A stretch of 63,970 nt of DNA from Rhodoferax sp. (GTDB taxonomy: Bacteria; Pseudomonadota; Gammaproteobacteria; Burkholderiales; Burkholderiaceae_C), in contig NZ_JANXUQ010000119.1 in assembly GCF_025356155.1 (NCBI RefSeq), positions 1 to 63,970 on the forward strand, in the 5' to 3' direction. The notes below the pieces were generated by a model. The model did no database searches and had not been told where the DNA came from. It was given only the letters and a program-made list of their open reading frames with translations. The translations under genes were made by a program, and so were the position numbers. Positions within the stretch are counted from its first letter, which is position 1; each line of letters starts with the position of its first letter. Below, one piece after another: positions 1 through 8,663 of the stretch.

Positions 1-307
1 TTTTGGCGTTCTTGAGGGCTTCTTCGGCAGCTGCCTTGGCAGCATTGGCCTTCTCTTCGTCCAAATCCTTGCCACGGATCGCGGTGTCGGACAAAACGGT
101 TACGCAGTTCGGTTGCACCTCCAAAATACCGCCAGCGACGAAGACGAATTCTTCGGTGCCGTCAGCCTTTTCGATGCGCACCGAACCAGCCTTGATGCGG
201 GTGATCAAGGGGGTGTGGCGGGGATAAATACCGAGTTCGCCAGCCTCGCCCGGCAATGCCACGAATTTGGCTTCACCGGAGTAGATGGATTCTTCAGCAC
301 TGACCAC
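1..307 (-). repeat. Inverted, diverged partial copy of atpC
   Basis: These bases are the reverse complement of 401-707 inside the intact atpC, in register with no indel seen (paired positions sum to 708). By eye there are roughly two dozen mismatches in 307 bp. Read on the minus strand they still encode AtpC residues from about the 8th onward with almost no amino-acid change (one Ile to Val noticed), so the copy looks like a functional atpC from a close relative rather than a decayed duplicate. It is open at both ends and lacks a start codon. It breaks directly into the atpD tail at a shared GACCAC. It may be a real inverted duplication or a chimeric read or assembly join at the contig end. 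Confidence 0.85.
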
Positions 308-376
308 TTGCCAGAACAAGCCTTCTACATGGTCGGTACCATCGATGAAGCGTTTGAAAAGGCCAAGAAGGTCTAA
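302..376 (+). pseudogene. atpD: atpD 3' fragment, ATP synthase F1 beta subunit C-terminus
   Basis: The last codons read [12 protein letters not shown] followed by an acidic/lysine-rich end and TAA, which is the conserved C-terminus of F1 beta subunits. Only about 24 codons remain. Upstream of 302 the sequence changes abruptly to the inverted atpC copy, so the catalytic body is absent from this window. The intact gene would encode the catalytic subunit of the F1Fo ATP synthase and normally sits just before atpC, as here with a 3-bp gap. The truncation is either a join artefact or a true rearrangement. An F1 beta subunit is essential for ATP synthase, so an intact copy must exist elsewhere if the break is real. 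Confidence 0.85.
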
Positions 377-379
377 GTC

Positions 380-796
380 ATGAACACCATCCATGTTGAC
401 GTGGTCAGTGCTGAAGAATCCATCTACTCCGGTGAAGCCAAGTTTGTGGCCTTGCCTGGTGAAGCTGGCGAGCTCGGTATCTACCCCCGCCACACACCCC
501 TGATCACCCGTATCAAGGCTGGTTCGGTGCGCATCGAGAAGGCTGACGGCACCGAAGAATTCGTCTTCGTCGCTGGCGGCATTTTGGAAGTGCAACCCAA
601 CTGCATCACGGTTCTGTCCGACACGGCCATCCGTGGCAAGGATTTGGACGAAGAGAAGGCCAATGCTGCCAAGGCAGCTGCCGAAGAAGCCCTCAAGAAC
701 GCCAAAAGCGAGATTGACCAGGCCAGGATTGCATCCGAGCTGTATGTCATTGCGGCAGAGATTGCTGCCTTGCGCAAGTACCGTCTTAAAAAGTAA
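380..796 (+). CDS. atpC: ATP synthase F1 epsilon subunit
   Basis: The 138-residue protein has the usual epsilon length. The N-terminal beta-sandwich carries SAEESIYSG and [17 protein letters not shown], both family hallmarks, and the C-terminal helical hairpin is alanine/lysine-rich (about residues 88-136). Epsilon belongs to the central stalk of F1 and inhibits ATP hydrolysis through its C-terminal helices. It follows the atpD tail with a 3-bp gap, as in the standard atpIBEFHAGDC order, and is followed by a strong hairpin terminator, so it ends the operon. The ATG at 380 is the only sensible start. Confidence 0.97.
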   Translation: MNTIHVDVVSAEESIYSGEAKFVALPGEAGELGIYPRHTPLITRIKAGSVRIEKADGTEEFVFVAGGILEVQPNCITVLSDTAIRGKDLDEEKANAAKAAAEEALKNAKSEIDQARIASELYVIAAEIAALRKYRLKK

Positions 797-815
797 ACGC
801 TTTGCACTAGCGCAC

Positions 816-837
816 AAAACCGCCTTCGGGCGGTTTT
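816..837 (+). terminator. Rho-independent terminator of the atp operon
   Basis: A perfect 9-bp stem (816-824 with 829-837) closes a TTCG tetraloop and is followed by a T-rich run. It lies 20 bp after the atpC stop. The convergent TPM gene ends at 856, so the symmetrical hairpin may serve both strands, although the minus side lacks a clean U-tract. Confidence 0.9.
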
Positions 838-855
838 GTTTTTTGTGCAACGGGC

Positions 856-1371
856 TTACGACAGTATGGGTTGATCGGGCAGTTCGTTGCGGCGAACCTG
901 CCCCGGCGCCAAAGGAAAGTGCTCTACCAGCACCGCCGACACATTGGCAATCGCCAGCGATAGGCCGTCTTCAAACTTTCCCTCGCGCAACGACAGGCTC
1001 AAGCGTTGCACCATGTCCTTCCACGCCTGGGGGCCAACACGTTGGCTCAGGCCGCGGTCCGCCACCAGCTCAATACGGCGATCTGCCAGCAGCAGGTAAA
1101 TCAGCACGCCGTTGTTGTGCTCGGTATCCCACACGCCCAACTTGCCGAACTGGTTCAGCGCACGCTGGCGGGTAAGGGCCTGCAGCGAGTCGGGCCGCAG
1201 CAGATAATTATTGGGCAAGCCGGCCTCTATGCAAATGCGGATTTCACCGGTGTGCAGGCGCTCGCTTGCCGCCACCTTTTGCCGCAAGCGTTCCAGCATG
1301 GCGGGCGCCACCACGCGGTGCGCTTCGTCCATCCAGCGGTGCCGTACCACGCGCGCTATTCGGTTCCACAT
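856..1371 (-). CDS. TPM-domain protein, short form
   Basis: I start this 171-residue protein at the ATG whose A overlaps the TGA of the upstream TPM gene (stop and start share base 1371). The open frame continues further upstream, but that part is a shadow of the Gly-rich tail of the neighbour. It resembles TPM-domain (YgcG-type) proteins: [38 protein letters not shown] and a conserved tail after W-x-x-M are visible. No signal peptide is seen, so the domain is probably cytoplasmic or tethered by partners. It is third in a lemA-TPM-TPM operon, an arrangement common in proteobacteria whose biochemical role is not established. Confidence 0.88.
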   Translation of the reverse strand: MWNRIARVVRHRWMDEAHRVVAPAMLERLRQKVAASERLHTGEIRICIEAGLPNNYLLRPDSLQALTRQRALNQFGKLGVWDTEHNNGVLIYLLLADRRIELVADRGLSQRVGPQAWKDMVQRLSLSLREGKFEDGLSLAIANVSAVLVEHFPLAPGQVRRNELPDQPILS

Positions 1372-2273
1372 CACCAGTCTCCCGACGCGCCGCCGCCGCC
1401 AAAATCGCCACCACCGCCCGAGCTGAAGCCACCGCCACTGCTGCGACCGCCCGAGCCAGCACTCCATCCGCCACCGGATGAACGGGTCGTCGTCCAGCCA
1501 CGGCTGACACCGCCAACACTGCCGCCCAAGCCGGACAACAAGGTCATCACCATGGCAAACAGACCCGCCGCGCCCGCAATCAGCAGGCTGGTCGTCAGCA
1601 GATGGACGATGATCCCAACCGCGCCCGCGGTGGCCAGCGCGCCCAGCTTGTTGCCCAGAATGCGTTTGGCTACAGCACCACCAACGATGACACCCAGAAA
1701 CAGAAAGACGGACAGGTGCTGCCACTGAAAATCTTGCGTGGCGTCACCGCCATAGGAGTTGCTGTGGGCAGACGGCGGTACCGGTAACGCCTCGCCCTTC
1801 ACACGGGCGATGATGCTGTCCACACCGGCGTCCAACCCACCGGCGTAATCGTTCTGTTTGAAGCGCGGCGCCATTGCCGTATCGATGATCTGTTTGGCCG
1901 CCAGGTCGGGGATAGCACCCTCCAGCGTCTTGGCCACTTCGATGCGCAGTTTGTGGTCATTCTTGGCAACGACGACCAGCAAACCATCCCCTATACCCTT
2001 GCGGCCGATCTTCCAGGCATTGCCGACGCGGTTGGCATAGCTGGCAATGTCTTCCGGCTGCGTCGTGGGCACCAGCAGCACGATGATCTGGGAGCCATTG
2101 CTGGACTCGAAGGCCGCCAGCTTGCTATCCAGCGCCTGGCGCTGCGAAGCATCCAACGCGCCTGCACTGTCGACGACATGCCCCGTCAGTGCGGGTATCG
2201 GCAACACGTCCTCGGCCTGGGCCGTCCAGGCACTAAATACCAACAGCAGCGCAGACAGCCAGCGCATCAACAC
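1371..2273 (-). CDS. TPM-domain membrane protein with Gly-rich tail (YgcG family)
   Basis: The 300-residue protein starts with a Sec signal peptide (LLLVFSAWTAQA, cleavage near residue 20). A TPM domain follows (about residues 30-160) with VVDSAGALDASQRQ, GSQIIVLLVPTT and GIGDGLLVVVAKNDHKLRIEV. Two or three transmembrane helices come next (about 185-250), and then a tail of Gly/Ser repeats. TPM domains face the periplasm and some are linked to photosystem II repair in plants; the bacterial role is unclear. It begins 9 bp after lemA ends and is coupled to the short TPM gene. Confidence 0.9.
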   Translation of the reverse strand: MLMRWLSALLLVFSAWTAQAEDVLPIPALTGHVVDSAGALDASQRQALDSKLAAFESSNGSQIIVLLVPTTQPEDIASYANRVGNAWKIGRKGIGDGLLVVVAKNDHKLRIEVAKTLEGAIPDLAAKQIIDTAMAPRFKQNDYAGGLDAGVDSIIARVKGEALPVPPSAHSNSYGGDATQDFQWQHLSVFLFLGVIVGGAVAKRILGNKLGALATAGAVGIIVHLLTTSLLIAGAAGLFAMVMTLLSGLGGSVGGVSRGWTTTRSSGGGWSAGSGGRSSGGGFSSGGGGDFGGGGASGDW

Positions 2274-2282
2274 AGAAGGTGC

Positions 2283-2870
2283 CTACTTCTTGTTGAAATC
2301 AACGACGGGCGGCGCGGTGATGGCCGCCTCGTTTTGCACCGCAAAAGCAGGCTTGGGCTGGTAACTGAACGCCATGGCCGTCAGGTTGCTGGGGAAGCTG
2401 CGGGCCAGCACGTTGTACTCCTGCACGGCCTGGATGTAGCGATTACGCGCCACGGTGATGCGATTTTCGGTGCCTTCCAGTTGCACGCGCAGGTCGCTGA
2501 AGCCTTTGTTGGCCTTCAAATCCGGGTAGCGCTCGCTCACCGCCATCAGGCGGCTCAAGGCACCACTCAGCTCGCCCTGCACGGCCTGGAATTTCTTGAA
2601 GGCTTCTGGGTTGTTCAGGGTTTCGGGCGTGACCTGTATGGAGGTCGCCTTGGCGCGCGCCTCAACCACCTTTGTCAGCGTTTCCTGCTCGAAGTTTGCT
2701 TCGCCCTTGACAGTGGCGACGATATTGGGCACCAGGTCGGCGCGCCGCTGGTACTGGTTCAGCACCTCGCTCCACGCCGATTTGGTTTGTTCGTCCAGCC
2801 GCTGGAAGTCGTTGTAGCCGCAACCGGTCAACGACATCGCCGCCAGCAGAACCAAAAACAGTGTCTTCAT
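2283..2870 (-). CDS. lemA: LemA family lipoprotein
   Basis: This 195-residue protein begins with a lipoprotein signal peptide and an LTGC lipobox near residue 17. The LemA helical domain follows, with the typical Q-x-x-RRADLVPNIVATVKG, E-x-x-TLTKVVEARAKA and LKANKGFSDLRVQLEGTENRI blocks. The in-frame extension upstream of 2870 has no signal character, so the ATG at 2868-2870 is preferred. LemA proteins are helical envelope proteins of uncertain function that are commonly encoded with TPM proteins, as here (gap 9 bp). Confidence 0.95.
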   Translation of the reverse strand: MKTLFLVLLAAMSLTGCGYNDFQRLDEQTKSAWSEVLNQYQRRADLVPNIVATVKGEANFEQETLTKVVEARAKATSIQVTPETLNNPEAFKKFQAVQGELSGALSRLMAVSERYPDLKANKGFSDLRVQLEGTENRITVARNRYIQAVQEYNVLARSFPSNLTAMAFSYQPKPAFAVQNEAAITAPPVVDFNKK

Positions 2871-3076
2871 ATCGCAATCTCCATAAGGTTGACCGTCGAG
2901 GTTCTGCCACATGGCGGTCCCGAGGCAAAACGCGCGCCGTGTGGGGCGACGACCCCACGCAGTGAGGAGCGCGAGGGCCTCAGCATACATGGGGTTCTGC
3001 GCCATGGGAATCAAGTGCAGGTCGGATGCCGTATAAACGCGGCAAAATGGGCCATCCAGTCCTTCCCCACACGCCC

Positions 3077-3529
3077 ATGCCCAAAGCACGCCAGCAAGCC
3101 GCCACCCTGGGCGGAACACCCGACGAGGTGGAAGCGACATTTTACGAAGCGCTCCAGTCGGCAGACATTGAAAAGCTCATGTCCTGCTGGGCCGATGACG
3201 AAGACATACTGTGCATACACCCCGGCGGGCCGCGCGTGGTGGAGGCGCTGGCGATACGTGCGGCGTTTGACGCCATTTTTGGCCACGAAGGTTCCATCCA
3301 GGTGCAGGCCGAGTCCATTCGCCGCATCGCCTCCATGGCCAGCGCGGTCCACAACGTGCTGGAACGCATAGAAGTGATGACCAGCGAGGGCCCGGTCCAC
3401 GCCTTTGTGCTGGCCACCAATGTCTACCACCAGACCCCGCGCGGCTGGCGCCTGGTGGTGCACCATGCCAGCCCCGGTACACAGGACGAGGTGCAAGAGA
3501 TCAACCAGGTTCCACAGGTTTTGCATTGA
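3077..3529 (+). CDS. SnoaL-like / nuclear transport factor 2-fold protein
   Basis: The protein has about 150 residues from the ATG at 3077; upstream ATGs at 3026 and 3047 are less likely. It has the NTF2-like pattern: an N-terminal helix EVEATFYEALQSADIEKLMSCW, then D-x-CIHPGG, a helix with FDAIFG, and beta strands ending GWRLVVHHAS. Such small cone-shaped domains act as isomerases, hydrolases or protein-interaction modules, and no substrate can be inferred. It is divergent from lemA and precedes the hydrolase gene by 43 bp. Confidence 0.8.
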   Translation: MPKARQQAATLGGTPDEVEATFYEALQSADIEKLMSCWADDEDILCIHPGGPRVVEALAIRAAFDAIFGHEGSIQVQAESIRRIASMASAVHNVLERIEVMTSEGPVHAFVLATNVYHQTPRGWRLVVHHASPGTQDEVQEINQVPQVLH

Positions 3530-3572
3530 GAGAAATGTGCCGCTAGCCCTCGAATCCATTGTACATAACGCT

Positions 3573-4580
3573 ATGAATTATGTAGCGCCCGCCTGGCTGC
3601 CTGGTGGCAACCTGCAAACCATTTGGCCCGCTCTTTACGCGCGCCGGGCGGTGGGCGAACTGCCGCAGTACCGCCGTGAACGGTGGACCACGCCCGATGC
3701 CGACTTCATCGATGTCGACCATTTGATCCCGGCGCCCGTGGCCCTCGAGCACACACTGCTGGTCTTGTTCCATGGTTTGGAAGGCTCATCCGCCAGCCAT
3801 TACGCCCACGCCTTCGCCGACTTTGCCCGTACCCACCAGATGGCCTATGCCGTGCCGCATTTCCGCGGATGCAGCGGGGAGTTGAACCTGGGGCCACGCG
3901 CCTACCACTCGGGCGACCATGCCGAGATCGGCTGGGTGCTGCAGCGCTTGCGCCAGCAGCACAGCGGCCCCATCCTGGCGGTTGGCGTCTCGCTGGGCGG
4001 CAATGCTCTGCTGCGCTGGGCGCAGGAGATGGGTGCCGCAGCCGCAGAAGTGGTGTCGGCTGTGGCGGCTGTCAGCTCACCTATTGACTTGGCAGCCGGG
4101 GGCCACGCCATCGGCAAGGGCTTCAACCGCCTGGTCTACACCCGCATGTTTCTGAACACCATGAAACCCAAGGCCTTGCGCAAGCTGGCCCAACACCCCG
4201 GCCTGTTCGACCGCGACGCCATGCTGCAGGCCAAAGACCTGTACGACTTTGACAACGTTTTCACCGCACCGGTGCATGGCTTTAAGAACACTGACGACTA
4301 CTGGCTGCGTGCTTCCGCCAAACCGCACCTGCGGCAAATCAAGATCCCGGCTCTGGTAGTCAATGCCTTGAACGACCCCTTTGTACCAGCGACCAGTCTG
4401 CCGTCACAGATAGAGGTGGGCTCGCATGTCACGCTGTGGCAGCCCGCGCATGGGGGCCACGTGGGCTTTCCGCAAGGGCGCCCGCCCGCCCACGTGCGGG
4501 CCATGCCGGATGCGGTCGGCAATTGGTTGCTGCAACATGTAGGCCACTGGACAAGAGTGAGTATTACTAACCATGGATGA
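3573..4580 (+). CDS. Alpha/beta hydrolase, YheT family
   Basis: This 335-residue protein starts at the ATG in front of NYVAPAWLPGGNLQTIWPAL, the conserved N-terminus of YheT-type hydrolases. It has the nucleophile elbow GVSLGGNALL (Ser), an oxyanion-type strand LLVLFHGLEGS, the NDPF acidic region (Asp) and the late HGGHVGF histidine, so the catalytic triad is complete. Family members are putative carboxylesterases or acyl hydrolases of unknown substrate. The 3' end overlaps the next gene by 8 bp, suggesting cotranscription. Confidence 0.9.
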   Translation: MNYVAPAWLPGGNLQTIWPALYARRAVGELPQYRRERWTTPDADFIDVDHLIPAPVALEHTLLVLFHGLEGSSASHYAHAFADFARTHQMAYAVPHFRGCSGELNLGPRAYHSGDHAEIGWVLQRLRQQHSGPILAVGVSLGGNALLRWAQEMGAAAAEVVSAVAAVSSPIDLAAGGHAIGKGFNRLVYTRMFLNTMKPKALRKLAQHPGLFDRDAMLQAKDLYDFDNVFTAPVHGFKNTDDYWLRASAKPHLRQIKIPALVVNALNDPFVPATSLPSQIEVGSHVTLWQPAHGGHVGFPQGRPPAHVRAMPDAVGNWLLQHVGHWTRVSITNHG

Positions 4581-5124
4581 CATCGTCAAACAAGCCATGG
4601 CCAAGTGGCCGAATGTGCCGGACTGTTATGGCTGGCTGGGCTTGGACACCCGTGGCAACTGGTACATGCGTGATGACCGCGTGCAGTCGCTGGGGCCTTT
4701 CGCGGGTGGCCCACCGGCCGCCAAAGGCTCGTTGCTGCTGCACGACAAGCTGATTGCATTTATAAACCGCAACTACATGGCCGACGACCAAGGCCGCTGG
4801 TTTTTCCAGAATGGCCCGCAACGGGTCTATGTGGAGTTGGCCACCACGCCGTGGATCTGGCGGGTGCAGGCTGACTTCACGCTGCATACCCACACCGGTT
4901 TGCCGACCGCGTGTACGGCCTGCCTGACGGACGAACTCGGCTGGCTGTATGCGCAGACGCCGTTGGGGTTTGGTTTGGTCCACACCCAGGACGTCGAATG
5001 GGCCGCACAGGCCGTGGAGGCGGGCCAATGGACCGTACAAAGCGTGCAACGTGCCGACCTGGCTGGGCGTTATGGCTACATTTGCAGCCCCGCGTTGGTG
5101 CAACAGACGCTACAAAAAAAATAG
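4573..5124 (+). CDS. Conserved hypothetical protein (DUF2946-like)
   Basis: The 183-residue soluble protein begins MDDIVKQAMAKWPNVP and includes GWLGLDTRGNWYMRDD and TPLGFGLVHTQDVEWAA. I recognise it as a protein conserved in Comamonadaceae next to YheT-type hydrolases and tentatively place it in DUF2946. It is rich in Trp and Tyr, has no signal peptide and no catalytic motif I can name. The start overlaps the hydrolase stop by 8 bp. Confidence 0.7.
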   Translation: MDDIVKQAMAKWPNVPDCYGWLGLDTRGNWYMRDDRVQSLGPFAGGPPAAKGSLLLHDKLIAFINRNYMADDQGRWFFQNGPQRVYVELATTPWIWRVQADFTLHTHTGLPTACTACLTDELGWLYAQTPLGFGLVHTQDVEWAAQAVEAGQWTVQSVQRADLAGRYGYICSPALVQQTLQKK

Positions 5125-5185
5125 CTACTCACGTAGTATTAACGAGGGCTACAGCCCCGTTTACTTTAAGGACTTCGCCGCAAAC

Positions 5186-5212
5186 AAAAAAAAGCCGGCG
5201 CTGAGGCCGGCT
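5186..5212 (-). terminator. Terminator of the cytochrome c gene
   Basis: A 7-bp GC-rich stem (5193-5199 with 5206-5212) is followed on the minus strand by a run of eight or more T. It lies 20 bp beyond the stop of the minus-strand cytochrome gene. Confidence 0.85.
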
Positions 5213-5231
5213 AATAGAAGCGTGGCCAAAA

Positions 5232-5768
5232 TCAGGGTTTGGCAGCTTCAGCAGGTGCTGCCTTCACAGGTTCAGGGAACTTGGCACCACCGGCATTGGC
5301 CATGTAGACCACGGCGCGGGCGATTTCAAAATCGTCAAAATCACCACCGGCTTGGGCACCCATGGCACCTTTGCCTTTGAGCGCGGAATTCCACAGCGCT
5401 TCAAAACCAGTCTTGATTCGGGGCGCCCAAGCAGCGGTGTCACCAAATTTGGGTGCGCCCGCCACGCCAGCGGTGTGGCAGGTGGTGCATTGGGCCTTGA
5501 ACACTTGTTCGCCGGACTTCATTTCGCGGTTGGCATCGCGGATCTCCACGGCGCCGACCTTCTGTATGCGCGCCAGCACGGATTGCTCCAGGTTGACCGA
5601 GCCTGCCAGGGGCTTGTTGGCTGATGTCACGTAGTACACCAAGCCAATAATCACAAAAATCGGGACTACAAAGGAATAGAACACTGCCAGCAACAGTTGT
5701 TTGGGGTTTTTGATCGGGCCGGTGTGGGCTTCGTCGTCGTGGCCAGGTGCGTTGCTGTTGTTGCTCAT
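5232..5768 (-). CDS. Cytochrome c5-type membrane-anchored monoheme protein
   Basis: The 178-residue protein starts at MSNNSN (5768). An N-terminal anchor helix (LLAVFYSFVVPIFVIIGLVYYV, about residues 25-47) is followed by a periplasmic cytochrome domain. It has one heme site, CTTCH (near residue 99), and the distal methionine region GAMGAQAGG typical of the cytochrome c5 class. An Ala/Pro tail ends the protein. It probably carries electrons to a terminal oxidase. The gene is divergent from ccmA, whose products mature c-type hemes, which fits its location. Confidence 0.92.
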   Translation of the reverse strand: MSNNSNAPGHDDEAHTGPIKNPKQLLLAVFYSFVVPIFVIIGLVYYVTSANKPLAGSVNLEQSVLARIQKVGAVEIRDANREMKSGEQVFKAQCTTCHTAGVAGAPKFGDTAAWAPRIKTGFEALWNSALKGKGAMGAQAGGDFDDFEIARAVVYMANAGGAKFPEPVKAAPAEAAKP

Positions 5769-6021
5769 GGGGTCCTCAAATGATCGGATGCGCGCGCGCA
5801 AAGTAACGGACGATTATAACGGCCCGATACACCCGGCCCCGGGGCGCGGGCCGCGCCAGAGCCGCTCCTTTGCAGTGCGCCACGCCCGCAAGGGATTGCG
5901 TCTGGAAACAAGTGCCGCAAGGTGGCCTTGATTACAATGGCGGTCGATGCCCTCCCCCCTGAAGGGCATGCCACAAAGCCACGGCCAAGGCTTTTTCCAA
6001 ATTGATTTCCAAATTCGTTTC

Positions 6022-6627
6022 ATGTTGAGCGCACACGGCCTGAGCTGCGTGCGCGGTGAACGCCGACTGTTTGCACAACTGGATCTCGCCGTGAACGCGG
6101 GGGAGTGGTTGCACGTGCGGGGCGAGAACGGCGCAGGCAAGACCAGTCTGCTGCGGCTATTGGCCGGTTTGTCGCAGCCCGCCGAGGGTGAAGTCCGCTG
6201 GCGTGGTCAGTCCATCCACGGCTCAGATTCCGCCTACCGCCACAACCGCCTGTTCTTTGGCCACCAGGGTGCCCTGAAAGAAGACCTGACCGCGTTGGAA
6301 AACCTGTCCTTCGCCGCGGCCATGGACGGCTCTGAAATGCCCGAGGCCAAGGCAATGTCAGCCCTCTACCGCTTTGGCTTGAAAGGCCGCGAAGAATTGC
6401 CGGTGCGGGTATTGTCCGCCGGGCAAAAGCGCCGGGTCATGTTGGCCCGCCTGGCCACCCGCTCCACCAAGCTCTGGATACTGGATGAGCCCTTTACCGC
6501 GCTGGACGTCAAAGCCGTGGACCTCCTGTCCAACCTGGTCGGCGAACACCTGGCCGAGGGCGGCATGGCCGTCATCACCAGCCACCAGGCCGTGCCGCTG
6601 CCCGGCGGACGGGTGGTGCAGCTGTGA
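6022..6627 (+). CDS. ccmA: Heme exporter ATP-binding protein CcmA
   Basis: This 201-residue ABC ATPase has Walker A GENGAGKTS, Q-loop FGHQGALKEDLTALEN, signature LSAGQKRRVMLARL, Walker B LWILDEP and the switch histidine in ITSHQ. The start at 6022 removes 25 unlikely upstream residues. CcmA drives the CcmABCD complex that releases holo-CcmE from CcmC on the cytoplasmic side. It opens the ccmABCDEFGHI operon and overlaps ccmB by 4 bp. Confidence 0.96.
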   Translation: MLSAHGLSCVRGERRLFAQLDLAVNAGEWLHVRGENGAGKTSLLRLLAGLSQPAEGEVRWRGQSIHGSDSAYRHNRLFFGHQGALKEDLTALENLSFAAAMDGSEMPEAKAMSALYRFGLKGREELPVRVLSAGQKRRVMLARLATRSTKLWILDEPFTALDVKAVDLLSNLVGEHLAEGGMAVITSHQAVPLPGGRVVQL

Positions 6628-7289
6628 ACGCGTTGTGGGCCACGCTGCGCCGCGACCTGCTGCTGGTCATGCGGCGCAAGAGCGAGGTGCTGACCGCGTT
6701 GTTCTTTTTTGTCATTGTCAGCAGCCTGTTCCCGCTGGGCATTGGCCCCGAGCCCGCGTTGCTGCGCAAAATCGCGCCCGGTGTGTTGTGGGTGGGAGCC
6801 CTGCTGGCCAGCATGCTGGGTTTGCAGCGCATGTTCGCTGCCGACCATGCGGATGGCACGCTGGAGCAAATGGCGCTGTCACCCACGCCTCTGGTATGGT
6901 TGGTGGTGGGCAAGGTCGTGGCCCATTGGCTGGTTAGCGGCCTGCCGCTGGTGCTGATCGCACCGGTGCTGGGGCTGCAGTTTGATCTGGACGTCGGTTC
7001 ACTGGGCGTGCTGATGCTGGCCTTGCTACTGGGCACGCCTTTGCTATCCCTGATCGGTGCCATTGGTGCGGCGCTGACACTGGGCGTGCGGGGCGGCGGT
7101 GTGCTGCTGAGCCTGCTGGTGCTGCCGCTCTACGTGCCGGCTTTGATTTTTGGGGCCGGTGCGGTGGAGGCACATGTATCGGGCCTAGGCGCAGAAGGGC
7201 ATTTGTCTCTGTTGGCCGCCCTGTTGGTATTGGCCGCTTTTTTTGCACCGTGGGCGACCACGGCTGCCGTGAGGATTGCATTGGAATGA
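6624..7289 (+). CDS. ccmB: Heme exporter membrane protein CcmB
   Basis: The 221-residue integral membrane protein has about six hydrophobic helices and the conserved N-terminus LRRDLLLVMRRKSEVLTALFFF. It is the permease partner of CcmA. Start and stop overlap its neighbours by 4 bp on both sides (ATGA junctions), so translation is coupled. Confidence 0.96.
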   Translation: MNALWATLRRDLLLVMRRKSEVLTALFFFVIVSSLFPLGIGPEPALLRKIAPGVLWVGALLASMLGLQRMFAADHADGTLEQMALSPTPLVWLVVGKVVAHWLVSGLPLVLIAPVLGLQFDLDVGSLGVLMLALLLGTPLLSLIGAIGAALTLGVRGGGVLLSLLVLPLYVPALIFGAGAVEAHVSGLGAEGHLSLLAALLVLAAFFAPWATTAAVRIALE

Positions 7290-8041
7290 GCAAGCAACTG
7301 ACTAATACCAACTGGTTCAAATTCGCCAGCCCCCAAGCTTTCTACCCGCTGGCGGGCAAGTTGATCCCCCTGTTCTGGGTGTTGACGGCCGTGTTCGGCA
7401 TCGCCGGGCTGTGGCTGGGCTTTTTTGTAGCACCCACCGACGCCACGCAGGGCGAGGGCTACCGCATCATCTTCATCCACGTGCCCACCTCCTGGATGTC
7501 CATGTTCATCTACATGGTGATGGCCGGCTGGGCCGCGATGGGCTTGTCGCTGAACGCGCGCCTGTCCAGCATGATGGCCCAGGCGCTGGCGCCCACCGGC
7601 GCGTTGATGGCGTTTTTGTCGCTGTGGACCGGCGCCTTCTGGGGCAAGCCCATGTGGGGCGCCTGGTGGGTATGGGATGCACGCCTCACCTCCGAGCTGA
7701 TCCTGTTCTTCCTGTACCTGGGCTTTATCGCGCTGCAGGCTTCCATTGACGACCCGCGCCGCGCCGACAAAGCAGGCGCCATCCTCGCGCTGGTGGGCGT
7801 GGTCAACGTGCCCATCATCTACTTCTCGGTCACATGGTGGAACACGCTGCACCAGGGCTCATCGGTATCGATGACCAAGTCACCATCCATGGCCATGACG
7901 ATGCTGTGGGGCATGCTGCTGATGGCGCTGTGCCTGTGGATGTATTCCATCGCCGTGGCGCTGACGCGCGTGCGCGCCATCGTGCTGGAGCGCGAAGCGC
8001 ACACCGATTGGGTTAAACAATTGCAGGAGGTCAAGCCATGA
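7286..8041 (+). CDS. ccmC: Heme transporter CcmC
   Basis: This 251-residue protein starts at MSKQLTN (7286), inside the ccmB stop. Six membrane helices surround the tryptophan-rich heme-handling loop WGKPMWGAWWVWDARLTSEL. Periplasmic histidines occur at IIFIHVPTSWM and later near NTLHQG. CcmC loads heme onto CcmE in the periplasm. Confidence 0.97.
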   Translation: MSKQLTNTNWFKFASPQAFYPLAGKLIPLFWVLTAVFGIAGLWLGFFVAPTDATQGEGYRIIFIHVPTSWMSMFIYMVMAGWAAMGLSLNARLSSMMAQALAPTGALMAFLSLWTGAFWGKPMWGAWWVWDARLTSELILFFLYLGFIALQASIDDPRRADKAGAILALVGVVNVPIIYFSVTWWNTLHQGSSVSMTKSPSMAMTMLWGMLLMALCLWMYSIAVALTRVRAIVLEREAHTDWVKQLQEVKP

Positions 8042-8226
8042 ACTGGCACTCTGCGTCCGAATTTTTCGCCATGGGCGGCTACGCCCTCTACGTGTGGGGC
8101 AGCTTTGGCGTCTGCGCCGTGGCCTTATGTGTGGAACCTTTGCTCCTGCGCCAGCGTCACACCCAGATCGTGCGAACCCTGCGCAGGCAGGCCGCAGCTG
8201 AACAGATGGAAATGGACAACCCGTGA
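8038..8226 (+). CDS. ccmD: Heme exporter protein CcmD
   Basis: The 62-residue protein has a single membrane helix (about 13-38) after the conserved [16 protein letters not shown] and a basic cytoplasmic tail. Short length and position between ccmC and ccmE identify CcmD, which is needed for release of holo-CcmE. It overlaps both neighbours by 4 bp. Confidence 0.95.
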   Translation: MNWHSASEFFAMGGYALYVWGSFGVCAVALCVEPLLLRQRHTQIVRTLRRQAAAEQMEMDNP

Positions 8227-8663
8227 AACGTTGGAAAAAACGCGCCGCCATCATCGGTGGCGGCTTGGCTGCAGTGGGTATTGCCGCGGCCCTGTTGCTG
8301 AATGCGCTCGAAAGCAATATGGCGCTCTATGTGACGCCCAGTGACGTACTGGCGGGCAAGGCGCCCAAGCAAAGGGAATTTCGGATCGGTGGTCTGGTAA
8401 AGCAGGGCTCGCTCAGGCGCGACAACCTGACCGTGCACTTTGTGATGACTGATCTGGTGCAAGACATCCCCGTGGCCTACACCGGCATCTTGCCGGATCT
8501 GTTCAAAGAGGGCAAAGGCGCTGTGGTGCAGGTCAAGCAGAACACCGGTGGCGAATACATCGCCACCGAAGTGCTGGCCAAACACGACGAGAACTACATG
8601 CCACCCGAGGCAAAGGACGCGCTGGACAAGGCGCAAAAGAGCAAAGGCAGCAGCACACCATGA
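8223..8663 (+). CDS. ccmE: Cytochrome c heme chaperone CcmE
   Basis: The 146-residue protein has an N-terminal anchor ([23 protein letters not shown]), an OB-fold core with [11 protein letters not shown], and the heme-binding motif [13 protein letters not shown]. The histidine of that motif forms the covalent bond to heme in the family. The site is complete, so the protein should be functional. Confidence 0.97.
   Translation: MKRWKKRAAIIGGGLAAVGIAAALLLNALESNMALYVTPSDVLAGKAPKQREFRIGGLVKQGSLRRDNLTVHFVMTDLVQDIPVAYTGILPDLFKEGKGAVVQVKQNTGGEYIATEVLAKHDENYMPPEAKDALDKAQKSKGSSTP

Noticed and set aside
481..807. Minus-strand ORF of 108 codons
   Set aside because: It is the antisense of atpC; the codon pattern and known protein are on the plus strand.
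1953..3371. 472-codon plus-strand ORF
   Set aside because: It runs antisense through the TPM and LemA genes, whose signal peptide and domains are clear.
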